Assembly (NCBI RefSeq): GCF_028368975.1
Contig: NZ_JAQNDM010000002.1
Span: 7,434,425-7,498,424 of the forward strand
DNA length: 64,000 nt
Reading direction: 5' to 3'
Origin: Stigmatella ashevillena
GTDB taxonomy: Bacteria; Myxococcota; Myxococcia; Myxococcales; Myxococcaceae
Position 1 is the first letter of the stretch; each line of letters starts with the position of its first letter. The notes below the pieces were generated by a model. That model was not told the origin of the DNA. It did no database searches and saw nothing but the letters and a program-made list of their open reading frames with translations. Below, in pieces: positions 47,313 to 55,994 of the stretch. Both the position numbers and the translations under genes were made by a program.

Positions 47313-48854
47313 CTATTCGAGCCCTTCCAGGTGGAGCAGGTAGTAGAAGTCGCAGTACTTGAAGAAGTCCCGGTGGTAGCTGTAGTTGTATTCCAGCTCC
47401 TGGAGGAGGCGGCAGACGTAGAACAGCCGCGCATAGCTGGGGTGGATGTCCAGGGCCGTGCCGCGCTCGAAGGCCCGCAGGTAGGCGCGCTCGATGCAGC
47501 CAAAGAGCCCCTTGCTCCAATCGGAGAGCAGCGTGAGCTGGGCCTGGCAGGAGAGGGGCAAGCGTCCGGGAGCTTCCAGCACGAGTTGGGTGGCCTCGAA
47601 CTGGGTGATGCCCAGCACGTCCTTGATGCCATCCAGAATCTCATCGAAGGCGAAGTATTGGATGGCGCGTAGCAAGCTGAGCAGATCCTGCAACACGGTT
47701 TGGGTGAGGAAGGCGGGGGCCTGCGCGTCGAGGCTGCGGGGGGAAACATCGAGGATGGAGAGCTGGGGCGTCCCGTCGTCGTCGGAGGCGACGAGGATGT
47801 GCGAGAGGTGCAGGTCGCCATGCGCGATGGTAGCGGGCAGCGGAGGCACGTGGCGGAGCCGCTCTGGCGCCAGGAGGACATGGGAGATTCGCTGGAGTTG
47901 CCGCAGGGCCTCGGCGCGAAGGGGCGAGGGCAGGGAGTCATCCCGCTTCACGGAGGCATGGAGCCGCGTCCAGCGGGCTCGGTGCGTGTCGAGGTAGGGG
48001 GCCAGTTGGAAGTGGGCAGGCTCACCGGGTGCGGTGGTCAGCCTCTGATTCAGGCGTTGGTGGAAGAGCAGCAATTGCTCACCCAGTCTGCGGCACAGGG
48101 GCTCGAGGTCCGCGAGCGCGTTCCGGGTGAGGGTGCTGACTTCCCTCGGGGTCGCCACCACCTGCGCGATGAGGGCTTTGATGTGGCGGCTCAGGGGCAG
48201 GTAGATGGGCTCGCCCTCGACCCGTGCCGTCATGGCCCCCAGGGCCTGGAGACCGGTGCCGTCCTCGTAGGTGATGGACCCCATCAGCTCTGGGGCGAGG
48301 CCGCTGCCCGCCAGGATTTGCAAGGCTCGGAGTTCATTGCCGCCCTCGGTGCTCAGGCGCTTGTAGAGCTTGCAGATCCAGCGGTCCTCACCGTGACGAA
48401 GCTCACTGAGACAATTGGACGACATGTCTACTTTGAACGGTGCGACCTGGAGTGGGAAGCGTTCTGTCCGGGGCGTCTGGGCGCGGCAATGGAGGGCCCG
48501 CTGCTTTTCAGTGGTGAGCGTCCGCTGCTCGCGCATGCATTGCAGCAGCGCGGTGATGAACCCCGCGTCATAGGACGCATCGCTCAGCAGTGTCTCCCGC
48601 TCCCCGGTGACGGTGACGCGCAGGGGAACGAAGTACTGATGGCCCGAGCCATGGAACCGCAGGAGGGTGAGCACGAAGGGGCTGGCTTCTCCGGGAAGCT
48701 GGACGAAGTCCTCGATGTCGAACCCCTCTTCCCGGCCACTGGGCTCACTCAGCCAGCGCTGGCCTTGGAAAGACTGGACCAGCCGTGAGCGGCATGCCTC
48801 AAGTTGGGTACGGGAAACCACCAGACCTGTCATGGCGCTCACCTCGAAGCTCAT
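47313..48854 (-). CDS. Maltokinase-like phosphotransferase
   Basis: 513 residues. The C-terminal half is a kinase fold related to trehalose-synthase-linked maltokinase: ICKLYKRLSTEGGNELRAL, the catalytic loop IAHGDLHLSHIL with SILDVSPRSL, and LQDLLSLLRAIQYFAFDEI. The N-terminal 180 residues resemble the maltokinase cap. It would phosphorylate the anomeric hydroxyl of a sugar or cyclitol. AcbU in acarbose, reported as a cyclitol kinase, suggests such a step before nucleotidyl transfer, though the homology was not tested. The start overlaps the aminotransferase stop (ATGA); ATG at MTGLVVS is an alternative. Confidence 0.82.
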   Translation of the reverse strand: MSFEVSAMTGLVVSRTQLEACRSRLVQSFQGQRWLSEPSGREEGFDIEDFVQLPGEASPFVLTLLRFHGSGHQYFVPLRVTVTGERETLLSDASYDAGFITALLQCMREQRTLTTEKQRALHCRAQTPRTERFPLQVAPFKVDMSSNCLSELRHGEDRWICKLYKRLSTEGGNELRALQILAGSGLAPELMGSITYEDGTGLQALGAMTARVEGEPIYLPLSRHIKALIAQVVATPREVSTLTRNALADLEPLCRRLGEQLLLFHQRLNQRLTTAPGEPAHFQLAPYLDTHRARWTRLHASVKRDDSLPSPLRAEALRQLQRISHVLLAPERLRHVPPLPATIAHGDLHLSHILVASDDDGTPQLSILDVSPRSLDAQAPAFLTQTVLQDLLSLLRAIQYFAFDEILDGIKDVLGITQFEATQLVLEAPGRLPLSCQAQLTLLSDWSKGLFGCIERAYLRAFERGTALDIHPSYARLFYVCRLLQELEYNYSYHRDFFKYCDFYYLLHLEGLE

Positions 48855-50143
48855 ACCTTCTGGTCATGCATTTGCTTGAGCACCTGGCCGAATACGTCGA
48901 GTGCTTGCTCCAACTCCGCCTCGCTCACGGTGAAGGGCGGACCGATGCGGATGATGTGGCCTCCCACGCATGTTTTGACTCCCAGCTCCATGCAGCGGCG
49001 GAAGAAGAACCGGGCCTTGGCCACATCCGGCTCCTTGCCCTGGGGCGTCGTTACGAATTCCAGGGCATAGAGAAGCCCCACGCCTCGTGCGTCTCCAAGG
49101 AACGGGAAGTCCGCCTTCAGCGCCAGCAAGCCCTCGCGCAGCCGGCCTCCCAGCCGCTTGACCCGGTCCAGCAGTTGCTCGGACTCGAGGACTTCGAGGG
49201 TGGCCCGCGCCGCCGTCATGCTCAGGGGATTGCCGCCGAAGGTGGAGGAGGCAGCGCCTCCCTGCGCGAATTCACCTGCGTTCAGCAGGGACTTGCGCCC
49301 CGCCAACATGGAGAAGGGAAAGCCCGAGGAGAGCCCCTTGGCGGCGGCGACGATGTCCGGCTGGACGTTGAAGAGGGAGCACGCGAGGAACTCTCCGGTC
49401 CGGCCACCGCCGGTGACGATCTCGTCCGCGACCAGCAGTACCCCGCTCTTGCGGCACTCCTCCTGGATCATCGGCCAGTATTCCAAGGGTGGGACGATGA
49501 CGCCTGCCGCGCCTTGGATGGGCTCGAAGAACAGGGCCGCGATGTTCTTCTTGCTGCTGATGTGCTTGTTCACGAGCTGGGCGCACTGCATCTCGCAGCT
49601 GGGGTAGGTGCGCCCCAATGGGCAGCGGTAGCAATAGCCCGGATATCCCAGGACCGAGTTGCCGGAGAAGGACGTGGTGCCGACGTCCCAGTGCACCAGC
49701 ATGCGGGCCCCCATGGTTTTTCCATGAAAGCCATACCGCAGGGCCGCCAAGCGCTGGCGCTGCGGGGGCACGGCACCAAACACGGCGCGGATGGCGGCCT
49801 CGATGGCCTCGGCGCCCGTGGTAAAGAAGGCGAAGGTCTGCAGGTGCTCCGGAAAGTGCTGCGCCAGCTTCTCGCACAAGGCCGCCCGCGCGTCGGTGGG
49901 AAAGTCGTGCACGTTCCACAGGCGGTCCAACTGGTGGTGCATGCTGCGGGTCACATGGGGGTGGCCGTGCCCGGTGGACTGGGTGAAGATCCCCGCCGAC
50001 ATGTCCAGGTATTGCTTGCCCTCCGCATCGAAGAGCAGGCTGCCCCGGCCCTGGGTGAACGCCACGCCGCCCAGGGAGGCCTCCTCGGAGATGCCCTGGT
50101 TGAGGTAGCGGCGCTCGATCTCCAGGATCTCCTCAGTGCTCAC
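48851..50143 (-). CDS. Class III PLP-dependent aminotransferase
   Basis: 430 residues, fold-type I class III. The N-terminal YLDMSAGIFTQSTGHGHP, TGAEAIEAAIRAVFG (PLP phosphate cup), LLVADEIVTGGGRTG and PLP-lysine in AAAKGLSSGFPF are present, plus AASSTFGGNPLSM. Transfers an amino group to a keto- or aldehyde-bearing sugar or cyclitol, with glutamate or similar donor. AcbV of the acarbose cluster is an aminotransferase of the class III type. Four extra Cys (CYRCPLGRTYPSCEMQC) in a loop are unusual for this class and could bind metal or form a lid. The 5' end overlaps the cupin gene by 11 bases and the 3' end overlaps the maltokinase-like gene. Confidence 0.9.
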   Translation of the reverse strand: MSTEEILEIERRYLNQGISEEASLGGVAFTQGRGSLLFDAEGKQYLDMSAGIFTQSTGHGHPHVTRSMHHQLDRLWNVHDFPTDARAALCEKLAQHFPEHLQTFAFFTTGAEAIEAAIRAVFGAVPPQRQRLAALRYGFHGKTMGARMLVHWDVGTTSFSGNSVLGYPGYCYRCPLGRTYPSCEMQCAQLVNKHISSKKNIAALFFEPIQGAAGVIVPPLEYWPMIQEECRKSGVLLVADEIVTGGGRTGEFLACSLFNVQPDIVAAAKGLSSGFPFSMLAGRKSLLNAGEFAQGGAASSTFGGNPLSMTAARATLEVLESEQLLDRVKRLGGRLREGLLALKADFPFLGDARGVGLLYALEFVTTPQGKEPDVAKARFFFRRCMELGVKTCVGGHIIRIGPPFTVSEAELEQALDVFGQVLKQMHDQKV

Positions 50144-50504
50144 TGTCGCCGTCCTTGCTGACCTGGAACACCACCAGTGTCACATCCTGGCCGGAGTTGT
50201 TGTACAGGGCGTGCTCGCCGGACGGCGGGTTCACCAGCACATCCCACGGCTTGACGGGGACACGCTGGTTGCCGAACAGCATCTCGCAGTGGCCGTTGAT
50301 GATGACGTACCACTCGCGGTTGTCGCCATGCCGGTGGCGGCCGATGGTGGCCCCCGTGGGGATGATGACGAAGTCGATGAAGTCCACCTGGACGGGGGAA
50401 CCCTGGCGCGAGAAGGCGCGGAAGACATGGATGAATCCCTCGCCTCCATGGCACTCATGCTCCTTCTTCATCAGGTCCTGCAGCATGTTCGTGTGCATTT
50501 TCAT
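50133..50504 (-). CDS. Cupin domain protein
   Basis: 123-residue single-domain cupin. Metal ligands are present: H57-x-H59, E64 and H98 (GRHRHGDNREWYVI and PSGEHAL). The length and motifs fit small metal-dependent epimerase/isomerase or oxygenase cupins. In a cyclitol cluster an epimerisation role (as filled by AcbO, a different fold, in acarbose) is an attractive idea but not shown. ATG 50504 (MKMHTNML) is chosen with GCGGGAG ahead; the ATG at 50528 adds eight charged residues without support. It ends inside the aminotransferase start. Confidence 0.85.
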   Translation of the reverse strand: MKMHTNMLQDLMKKEHECHGGEGFIHVFRAFSRQGSPVQVDFIDFVIIPTGATIGRHRHGDNREWYVIINGHCEMLFGNQRVPVKPWDVLVNPPSGEHALYNNSGQDVTLVVFQVSKDGDSEH

Positions 50505-50555
50505 CTCCCGCTCACCTCTCCATGACACATCCCCGGCAGGTGGGATGCGCTGGGT

Positions 50556-51236
50556 TCATTTGGTTGGCCGCTTCAGGCTCTCCACGAAGAGCCGCCACAG
50601 GGAAACGGGTGGCACTTCCACCTTCACCGTCACAGGGCTACCGGGCGACAGCGTGCGGCTTCCTGGGACGGAAGCGGCTGCTTCCATGTGGGACGTACCC
50701 TGTGACTGGGGATACACACGCTCCACGGAGCCCACCAGAGACGCCCGGTCTCCCTCGAGCACGTGCACCTTGGCTCCAGGTGAGATGCTGCTCTGCCAAC
50801 GTCCTTGCAGGGGAAAACGGACTTTCCAGGCCGTGGTGTCGGCGAACTCCGCCACCAACTCGCCGACGCGGACGGGCCCGCGCGTGCGATGGAGCAGGTC
50901 AGAGCGGGTCAACACACAACGGCAAGGCGCGGCGTAGATCCGGGGAGTGTCACCCCCTTCTGACGTCATGGCGAACACGGGTTCGCCGGGCTCGTAGGCC
51001 ATGCCCAGCTGGAGCCGGTTCTGCTGGATGATTCCATTCGCCTCGCTGTGGAATTGGTCCACCCGTCCCGGCTCGACACGTCCTTCCGCCGTGTAGACCT
51101 CGTGCAGGGGCCGGGTGGCCAGCGTGCCCAGCAGGCCGATGCTGGAGGCGACCACGGCGAAGGCCAGCAGCAGGGTGCTGCGGTACTCGCCGGAGCCCAC
51201 GTCGCGTTCATAAAAGCGGTACAGGAACTCGAGCAC
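50556..51236 (-). CDS. Membrane-fusion (HlyD-like) protein, truncated type
   Basis: 226 residues. One N-terminal transmembrane helix (about 21-42), then HlyD-like barrel-sandwich halves: VYTAEGRVEPGRVDQFHSEANG and ending SPVTVKVEVPPVSLW. No long coiled-coil hairpin is present, so it cannot span the periplasm like HlyD and may act as an accessory to the two ABC exporters. It is 3 bases after the second ABC gene, so the three are certainly co-translated. There is no TolC-type gene in the window. Confidence 0.75.
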   Translation of the reverse strand: MLEFLYRFYERDVGSGEYRSTLLLAFAVVASSIGLLGTLATRPLHEVYTAEGRVEPGRVDQFHSEANGIIQQNRLQLGMAYEPGEPVFAMTSEGGDTPRIYAAPCRCVLTRSDLLHRTRGPVRVGELVAEFADTTAWKVRFPLQGRWQSSISPGAKVHVLEGDRASLVGSVERVYPQSQGTSHMEAAASVPGSRTLSPGSPVTVKVEVPPVSLWRLFVESLKRPTK

Positions 51237-51239
51237 GGT

Positions 51240-52874
51240 CTACTCCAAGCGCCGAAGGGTGCCATGCGCCAGTTGCAGCACCTGGGTGGCGTAGCGGTGC
51301 ACCCGGGGGCGATGCGAGATGATCAGGATGATGCGGTCCGCGGCTGCTTCCGAGAGGCGTTGAAAGAATGATTCTTCGTTGCCGGTGTCCAGGCTGGCGG
51401 TGGGCTCATCGAACAGCATCACTGGGGCCGCATGATACCACGCGCGAGCCAGGTGGAGCCGCTGCTTCTGCCCGCCTGAGAAATTCGTGCCCTCGTTCTC
51501 GACTTTCAGGGACGCTGCCTCGTCCTCGCGCACAAAGGTGTCGGCAGTGGACCGGTGCAAGGCTTCGGCGAGGCGCGCCCGGTCGGGCGTGCCATCGAAG
51601 AGGGTGATGTTCTCCTCGACGCTGCCATCCAGCAGCAGGCTCTGTTGAGGGCAGTAAGTCATCCACTGGGACAGCTCCGGGGGAGACAGGGTGCTCACAT
51701 CCCGGCCGTTCCACAGCACCTGCCCGTGGATGGGTTGAAGCAGCCCCGAGAGCAGATGGAAGAGGGTGGTCTTGCCACCTCCGCTCGGTCCTTGGATGAC
51801 ATAGATGTGGCCGGGCAGAAACGTGTAGTCCACGGAGCGCAGCAATTCCCGGTCCGAGCGCTTGAATGTCACGCCCCGCAGCTCCAGCCGCTCGATGGGG
51901 CCAGGGCTCAGGCCCCCCCTGGCGCGGCGGGAGGACTCTGACAGCAGGGGCAGCACCCGGGCGAACTGAGCATCCGCCTCCGCCAGTGCCTTGGAAAGTC
52001 GGCTCAGCCGGTAGACGGGCTCATAGGCAAAGCCTATCAACAGCAGGCTCAGGACCAGATCTCCCGCCGACAGGGCCCCTTTGAACATGGCCAGCGCGCC
52101 CGTGGACACCAGGGCCAGATAGGTCGACCCATGGAGCATCTGCTGCCACAGGGCCTGTCCGCTCTCGGCCAGGTCACGCCGGAACGCCGCTTGGTGGATC
52201 GTCCGGTTGTTCTGCTCCAGCGACTGCAAGAGGGTCTGCTCGGTGCCCGTCAAGGTGATGAGCTTGCGGCCCTTGAAGATGTCCACGTAGGCGCTGGCCA
52301 ACTCCCCCTTGGCGGTGACATAGGCTGTCGAGAAGCGGCGGCTGGTGGAGTGATGCAGGGCAAAGTTGATGGCGTGCAGCGCCAGAAATCCCAGGCTGAT
52401 GAGCAGGAAGTAGGGATTGACCAGATACAGCACCACCATCACGGCCATCGACACGAACAGGGCGTAGGCGCAGTAATAGACGAACTCTGGGAGCAGCATC
52501 TGGAAGTTGACGAGGATCAATGAGATGCGATTGACCAGCTCGCCTTCGCCCAGGGCGGACAGGCGCGTGATGGGCAGGGTGATGACTGACTCGAAATAGC
52601 GCTTGAGCAGGCCTTTTTCGATGAGCTGCCGCAGGCGCAGAAACAGATAGTCCTGCAACGCGTTGAGCACGGTGCGAGTGAGCACCATCAGCAGGACGAA
52701 GAGGCTGAACAGGTGAAACTGGCGGGCGCTGCCCCAAGGCAACAACGTGTCGACCACCACCTTGAAGCTGCTGGGAATCAGGAACGAGAACAGGGAGACG
52801 AAGGAAATTAATGCCAGGAGGATCGCCCAGTAGGTCCCGTAGCCCGCGTGCAGGTAGCGCAGCAGTGCCTTCAC
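51240..52874 (-). CDS. ABC transporter, fused permease/ATPase (half-transporter 2)
   Basis: 544 residues. Six-helix type I exporter domain (about 15-300), then an ATPase with Walker A GPSGGGKTT, Q-loop YCPQQ, signature FSGGQKQ and Walker B VMLFDEPTAS. It is likely a heterodimer with the upstream ABC protein, whose stop overlaps this start (ATGA). Exports a product of the cluster or imports it back; type I exporters fit export. No peptidase C39 domain is present. Confidence 0.92.
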   Translation of the reverse strand: MKALLRYLHAGYGTYWAILLALISFVSLFSFLIPSSFKVVVDTLLPWGSARQFHLFSLFVLLMVLTRTVLNALQDYLFLRLRQLIEKGLLKRYFESVITLPITRLSALGEGELVNRISLILVNFQMLLPEFVYYCAYALFVSMAVMVVLYLVNPYFLLISLGFLALHAINFALHHSTSRRFSTAYVTAKGELASAYVDIFKGRKLITLTGTEQTLLQSLEQNNRTIHQAAFRRDLAESGQALWQQMLHGSTYLALVSTGALAMFKGALSAGDLVLSLLLIGFAYEPVYRLSRLSKALAEADAQFARVLPLLSESSRRARGGLSPGPIERLELRGVTFKRSDRELLRSVDYTFLPGHIYVIQGPSGGGKTTLFHLLSGLLQPIHGQVLWNGRDVSTLSPPELSQWMTYCPQQSLLLDGSVEENITLFDGTPDRARLAEALHRSTADTFVREDEAASLKVENEGTNFSGGQKQRLHLARAWYHAAPVMLFDEPTASLDTGNEESFFQRLSEAAADRIILIISHRPRVHRYATQVLQLAHGTLRRLE

Positions 52875-54721
52875 GCCGCAGGCTCCCGCTCATGCTCCAG
52901 CGCGGCCCCGCGCAGCGTGACGTGCCCCTGCTCGACACGGATGACGTGCTCGAAGCGTTTGACGGCCTCAGGCGAATGGCTGATGACGAGGACGATGGCG
53001 TTTCGCAAGGCGAGGATGCTGTCCATCACCAGCCTGGCATTGGCTGAGTCCAAGGCCGAGGTGGGTTCGTCGAAGACGTAGATGTCCGCCCGGGTGGCCA
53101 GTGTCCTGAGGAGACAGATCCGCTGCCGCTCCCCGCCCGACAGCTCGGAGGGGCGCTTGTGGCCCCACTGCGGCAAGCCCAGCTGGTTCGCCAGCCGATG
53201 CCAGTCCTCTGCAGGGCCGGTGTTGCCTGTGGTGGGTGTGGCGTTGTCGGTGGCGCTGCGATCCCGGAAGACGAAATTGCCCTGGTCATGGAGCGCTACC
53301 CGGCTCCAGTACCCTGGCAGATCCTCGGGCGTCAGGGGGTGGCCATTCACGAGCAGGCGTCCCGCGTCCGGATGGAGCAAGCCCAAGAGCACATCCACGA
53401 GCGTGCTCTTTCCCGAGCCACTTTCGCCCTGGATGGCATAGTGGTACCCGCGGCGTAGCTCGAAGGAGGCCTCCTTCAGCACGTCGGGCTCACCGGGCCG
53501 GTAGCGGAAGCTGACCCTGTCGAGCCTCACGGACGTGATGCGGGGCGCCGGGTCTTCGCGAGGGCGGGGCGTGCTTTGCACCGGCGCGCTCATCAGCTCG
53601 TCGAGGATCTCGTAGTTGGCCTGCATGGACTGACCGTACACGTAGATGCGGTACACGTCGTCCAGTTTGGGGGTGACCATGGTGACGAGGAGGTACGCGG
53701 TGACCAGCTCTCCGAGGCGGATGGTCCCCGCGAAATACAGCGAGCCGCCGATCCAGAGCACTGACAGGAAGCTGAGCAAGGTCAGGGTGACCCGGCTGTT
53801 ATAAGCCAGATTCCATGTCAGCCATTTCCGGGACTGGTTGATGAAATGCCCGGCGGCAATGTGGGCCAGACGGCGTTCCACGGCCTCCCCGCCCTTGAAG
53901 CGCAGCAGCCAGTGAGAGGCGAAAGCGGATTTGAGGAATCCGCTGATTCGGCCCATGGCCTGAGGTTCATTCCTCAGAGACGAGGTGGCCCGGTCGGAGA
54001 TGAGGATGGGAACCCCGCAGGTGAGCACCACCGCGGGCACGACGATGAGGACGAAGGCGAAGTGGAAGGAGAGCAGCGCCACCGTGGAGACCCCGATGAG
54101 GCACAGCGAGCGCAGCAGGTTCCGAAGCGTGTAGAGTTGGTGTTTCTGCAACACCTCGATGACATCCGTCAGGTTGCTCAGCAGGCGCCCCTGCTCCTGG
54201 CGCCGGTAGAGCGCGTAGGGCATGTGGAGCAGGCGCTCCCAGCAACGCATCACCAGCCCCTGGGTGATGTGGAAGTTGCATTGTGCCGCCCATGTGTTGA
54301 GCAGGAATTCCAGCAACGTTCCCGTCACGAGGACGGTGGCGGCCACTGCGGTCAGGACCCACAGCGACGATGTGTCATGGTTGTATCGCAGGTGTTGCAA
54401 CACCGTGCCGAGATACCAGGCGAACGCGAATGGGAAGCTGAAGACCGCGCTGCCCGCGCTCAGCAGGAGCAGGAGGCCTCTGGCTCCTCGGTGGCGGCTC
54501 AATTCGGAGAAGACGCGGCGGAGCCCCTTCAGGTTCAGCCGCTGGCGGCGCTCGCGCTCCAGCAGGGCCGAGGCGCTCGCGGCGGCTTCCGCATGCTCTG
54601 CTCCCAGCTCCTTCAGGGCCTCTTCGACCAGGTAGCCCTTGTCCCGTTGCAGCCGGTGGATCTGGGCAAGGGCTTCGCCGTCCAACAGGCGATGACGCTC
54701 AAGGATGGACAGCAATGACAC
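52871..54721 (-). CDS. ABC transporter, fused permease/ATPase with N-terminal extension (half-transporter 1)
   Basis: 616 residues. A 75-residue N-terminal extension (SILERHRLLDGEALAQIHRL onward) looks like the helical T2SSE-N/MshEN type of domain; its c-di-GMP-binding motif is not visible. The type I exporter membrane domain follows (about 80-360), then an ATPase with Walker A GESGSGKST, signature LSGGERQR and Walker B IYVFDEPTSALD. First gene of the operon, 36 bases below the promoter-like element at 54758-54786. Confidence 0.9.
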   Translation of the reverse strand: MSLLSILERHRLLDGEALAQIHRLQRDKGYLVEEALKELGAEHAEAAASASALLERERRQRLNLKGLRRVFSELSRHRGARGLLLLLSAGSAVFSFPFAFAWYLGTVLQHLRYNHDTSSLWVLTAVAATVLVTGTLLEFLLNTWAAQCNFHITQGLVMRCWERLLHMPYALYRRQEQGRLLSNLTDVIEVLQKHQLYTLRNLLRSLCLIGVSTVALLSFHFAFVLIVVPAVVLTCGVPILISDRATSSLRNEPQAMGRISGFLKSAFASHWLLRFKGGEAVERRLAHIAAGHFINQSRKWLTWNLAYNSRVTLTLLSFLSVLWIGGSLYFAGTIRLGELVTAYLLVTMVTPKLDDVYRIYVYGQSMQANYEILDELMSAPVQSTPRPREDPAPRITSVRLDRVSFRYRPGEPDVLKEASFELRRGYHYAIQGESGSGKSTLVDVLLGLLHPDAGRLLVNGHPLTPEDLPGYWSRVALHDQGNFVFRDRSATDNATPTTGNTGPAEDWHRLANQLGLPQWGHKRPSELSGGERQRICLLRTLATRADIYVFDEPTSALDSANARLVMDSILALRNAIVLVISHSPEAVKRFEHVIRVEQGHVTLRGAALEHEREPAA

Positions 54722-54757
54722 AGGTTGAATCCTTGCGACACGGCGTCAATCCAATGG

Positions 54758-54786
54758 ATTTTAGGTGGGTCAAATTGCCGTGTCAA
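54758..54786 (-). promoter_or_regulatory. Sigma-70-like promoter of ten-gene operon
   Basis: On the minus strand -35 TTGACA (54786-54781), 17-base spacer, -10 TAAAAT (54763-54758). Only one base of the -10 departs from the TATAAT consensus. It points at the ABC transporter gene (start 54721). It is unusually strong-looking for myxobacteria, whose housekeeping promoters are often poorly conserved. Confidence 0.7.
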
Positions 54787-54847
54787 CGGAAGTCAAGGGC
54801 CGTGAGCAGGGCTGGCGAGGGGGAGCAATCTACGGTAGAAGGCGCCG

Positions 54848-55951
54848 ATGAGTCTGGAAAAGGAGAGGCAACAGTCCCAGCTTGCTTTCCAGGCAAGCGG
54901 TCAGCAAATCGAGGTGGGCGACGTGTCCGCCCTGCCGCTGCCCCTGGAGCAGCTGGCCCGCACCACGGCCCAGAGTGAGTATGTGATAAAGGCTATCGAG
55001 TCCGGACTGACGGCTTACGTCTACCGGATCCAGGCGGGGGGCCGCCACTGGACGCTCAAGCGGAAGCGTGCCGAGAGCCTGGTGAAGAACGTGGACGGCC
55101 AGACGTCCTTCCTCAACGAGGTTCAGCGCCGCCGCGATATCACCGAGCTCCAGCGGCAGCCTCAGACCGCCCCGTTGTTCTCCCACATCGTCAAGACCCA
55201 GTATGCCTCCTTCCTCGATGGGGTGATCCTCTCGCCCTGGATCGAAGGAGAGCGGCTCCAGCGCTTCGATGGCCGGGTCTATGATCAGCTCTTCAGCACC
55301 ATCGTGAACCTGGAACTGCATGGACTCTTCGAGTGGGACTTCTGCCCGGGGAATGTCCTGGACGATGGCCAGCGGATCACCCTCTTCGATTTCGGGTACA
55401 TGTACCGCTTCGATCCGCGCCAGCACTACAACAACAACGGTTTCGCGACACCGTTGTTTCATGGCATCGAGCGGTTCGAGACGCGGAATTTCTTCGATCA
55501 CCTCCTGCGAAACCCCCACGGGTTGGATGCGCAGGGGCTCTTCGGTGTCTACCGGGAGGAGAAGACTTACGCGTTGAAACACTACGAAGACAAGTTGACC
55601 CGGCTGGAGGCCATGAAAGCCGTCGAGCCTGTCTTGCAATGGCAAGGGGCCATCAATCAGCGCTGGCGGCAGGCATTGCGCGGCAATGACAGTCTCCAGC
55701 GGCTGTACCTGGTCGAGGGGTTCCGCTCCAACGTGTTGGACCTCTTTGACGACTTGCACGGCAAGTCCTGTACGCCCATCACGCTCAAGAAGGCCGAATT
55801 CGCCGTGGACACGCTGCGGGAGCACTTCACCCTGCTGCGTGAAGAGAACGGGCTCTTCTTCGGCGACGAGACGAAGACGCAGGAGGAGCTGATTCTCAAG
55901 TACCAGGAGCTGAGGGCCAAGGCCGTCGAGTACCAGCTTCCCTCCAGTTGA
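54848..55951 (+). CDS. Small-molecule kinase-like protein
   Basis: 367 residues of the protein-kinase-like fold, distant from known families. It has a catalytic loop FEWDFCPGNVL (D164, N169) and D181-F-G183, with candidate Lys at 71 or 73; the N-terminal lobe is short. It resembles Kdo/LPS and aminoglycoside kinases in size and pattern, so it may phosphorylate a sugar or cyclitol. The longer tail (residues 200-367) is helical and unrecognised. The gene opens the plus-strand arm of the cluster, with 126 bases separating it from the divergent ABC gene. Confidence 0.75.
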   Translation: MSLEKERQQSQLAFQASGQQIEVGDVSALPLPLEQLARTTAQSEYVIKAIESGLTAYVYRIQAGGRHWTLKRKRAESLVKNVDGQTSFLNEVQRRRDITELQRQPQTAPLFSHIVKTQYASFLDGVILSPWIEGERLQRFDGRVYDQLFSTIVNLELHGLFEWDFCPGNVLDDGQRITLFDFGYMYRFDPRQHYNNNGFATPLFHGIERFETRNFFDHLLRNPHGLDAQGLFGVYREEKTYALKHYEDKLTRLEAMKAVEPVLQWQGAINQRWRQALRGNDSLQRLYLVEGFRSNVLDLFDDLHGKSCTPITLKKAEFAVDTLREHFTLLREENGLFFGDETKTQEELILKYQELRAKAVEYQLPSS

Positions 55952-55994
55952 AGTCACAGCCCTTGCCGGGCTCCCACCCTCTGCGAGCAATCAC

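Noticed and set aside
45531-47672. 713-residue plus-strand open frame opposite the glycosyltransferase
   Set aside because: Antisense shadow; GT-B motifs are on the minus strand.
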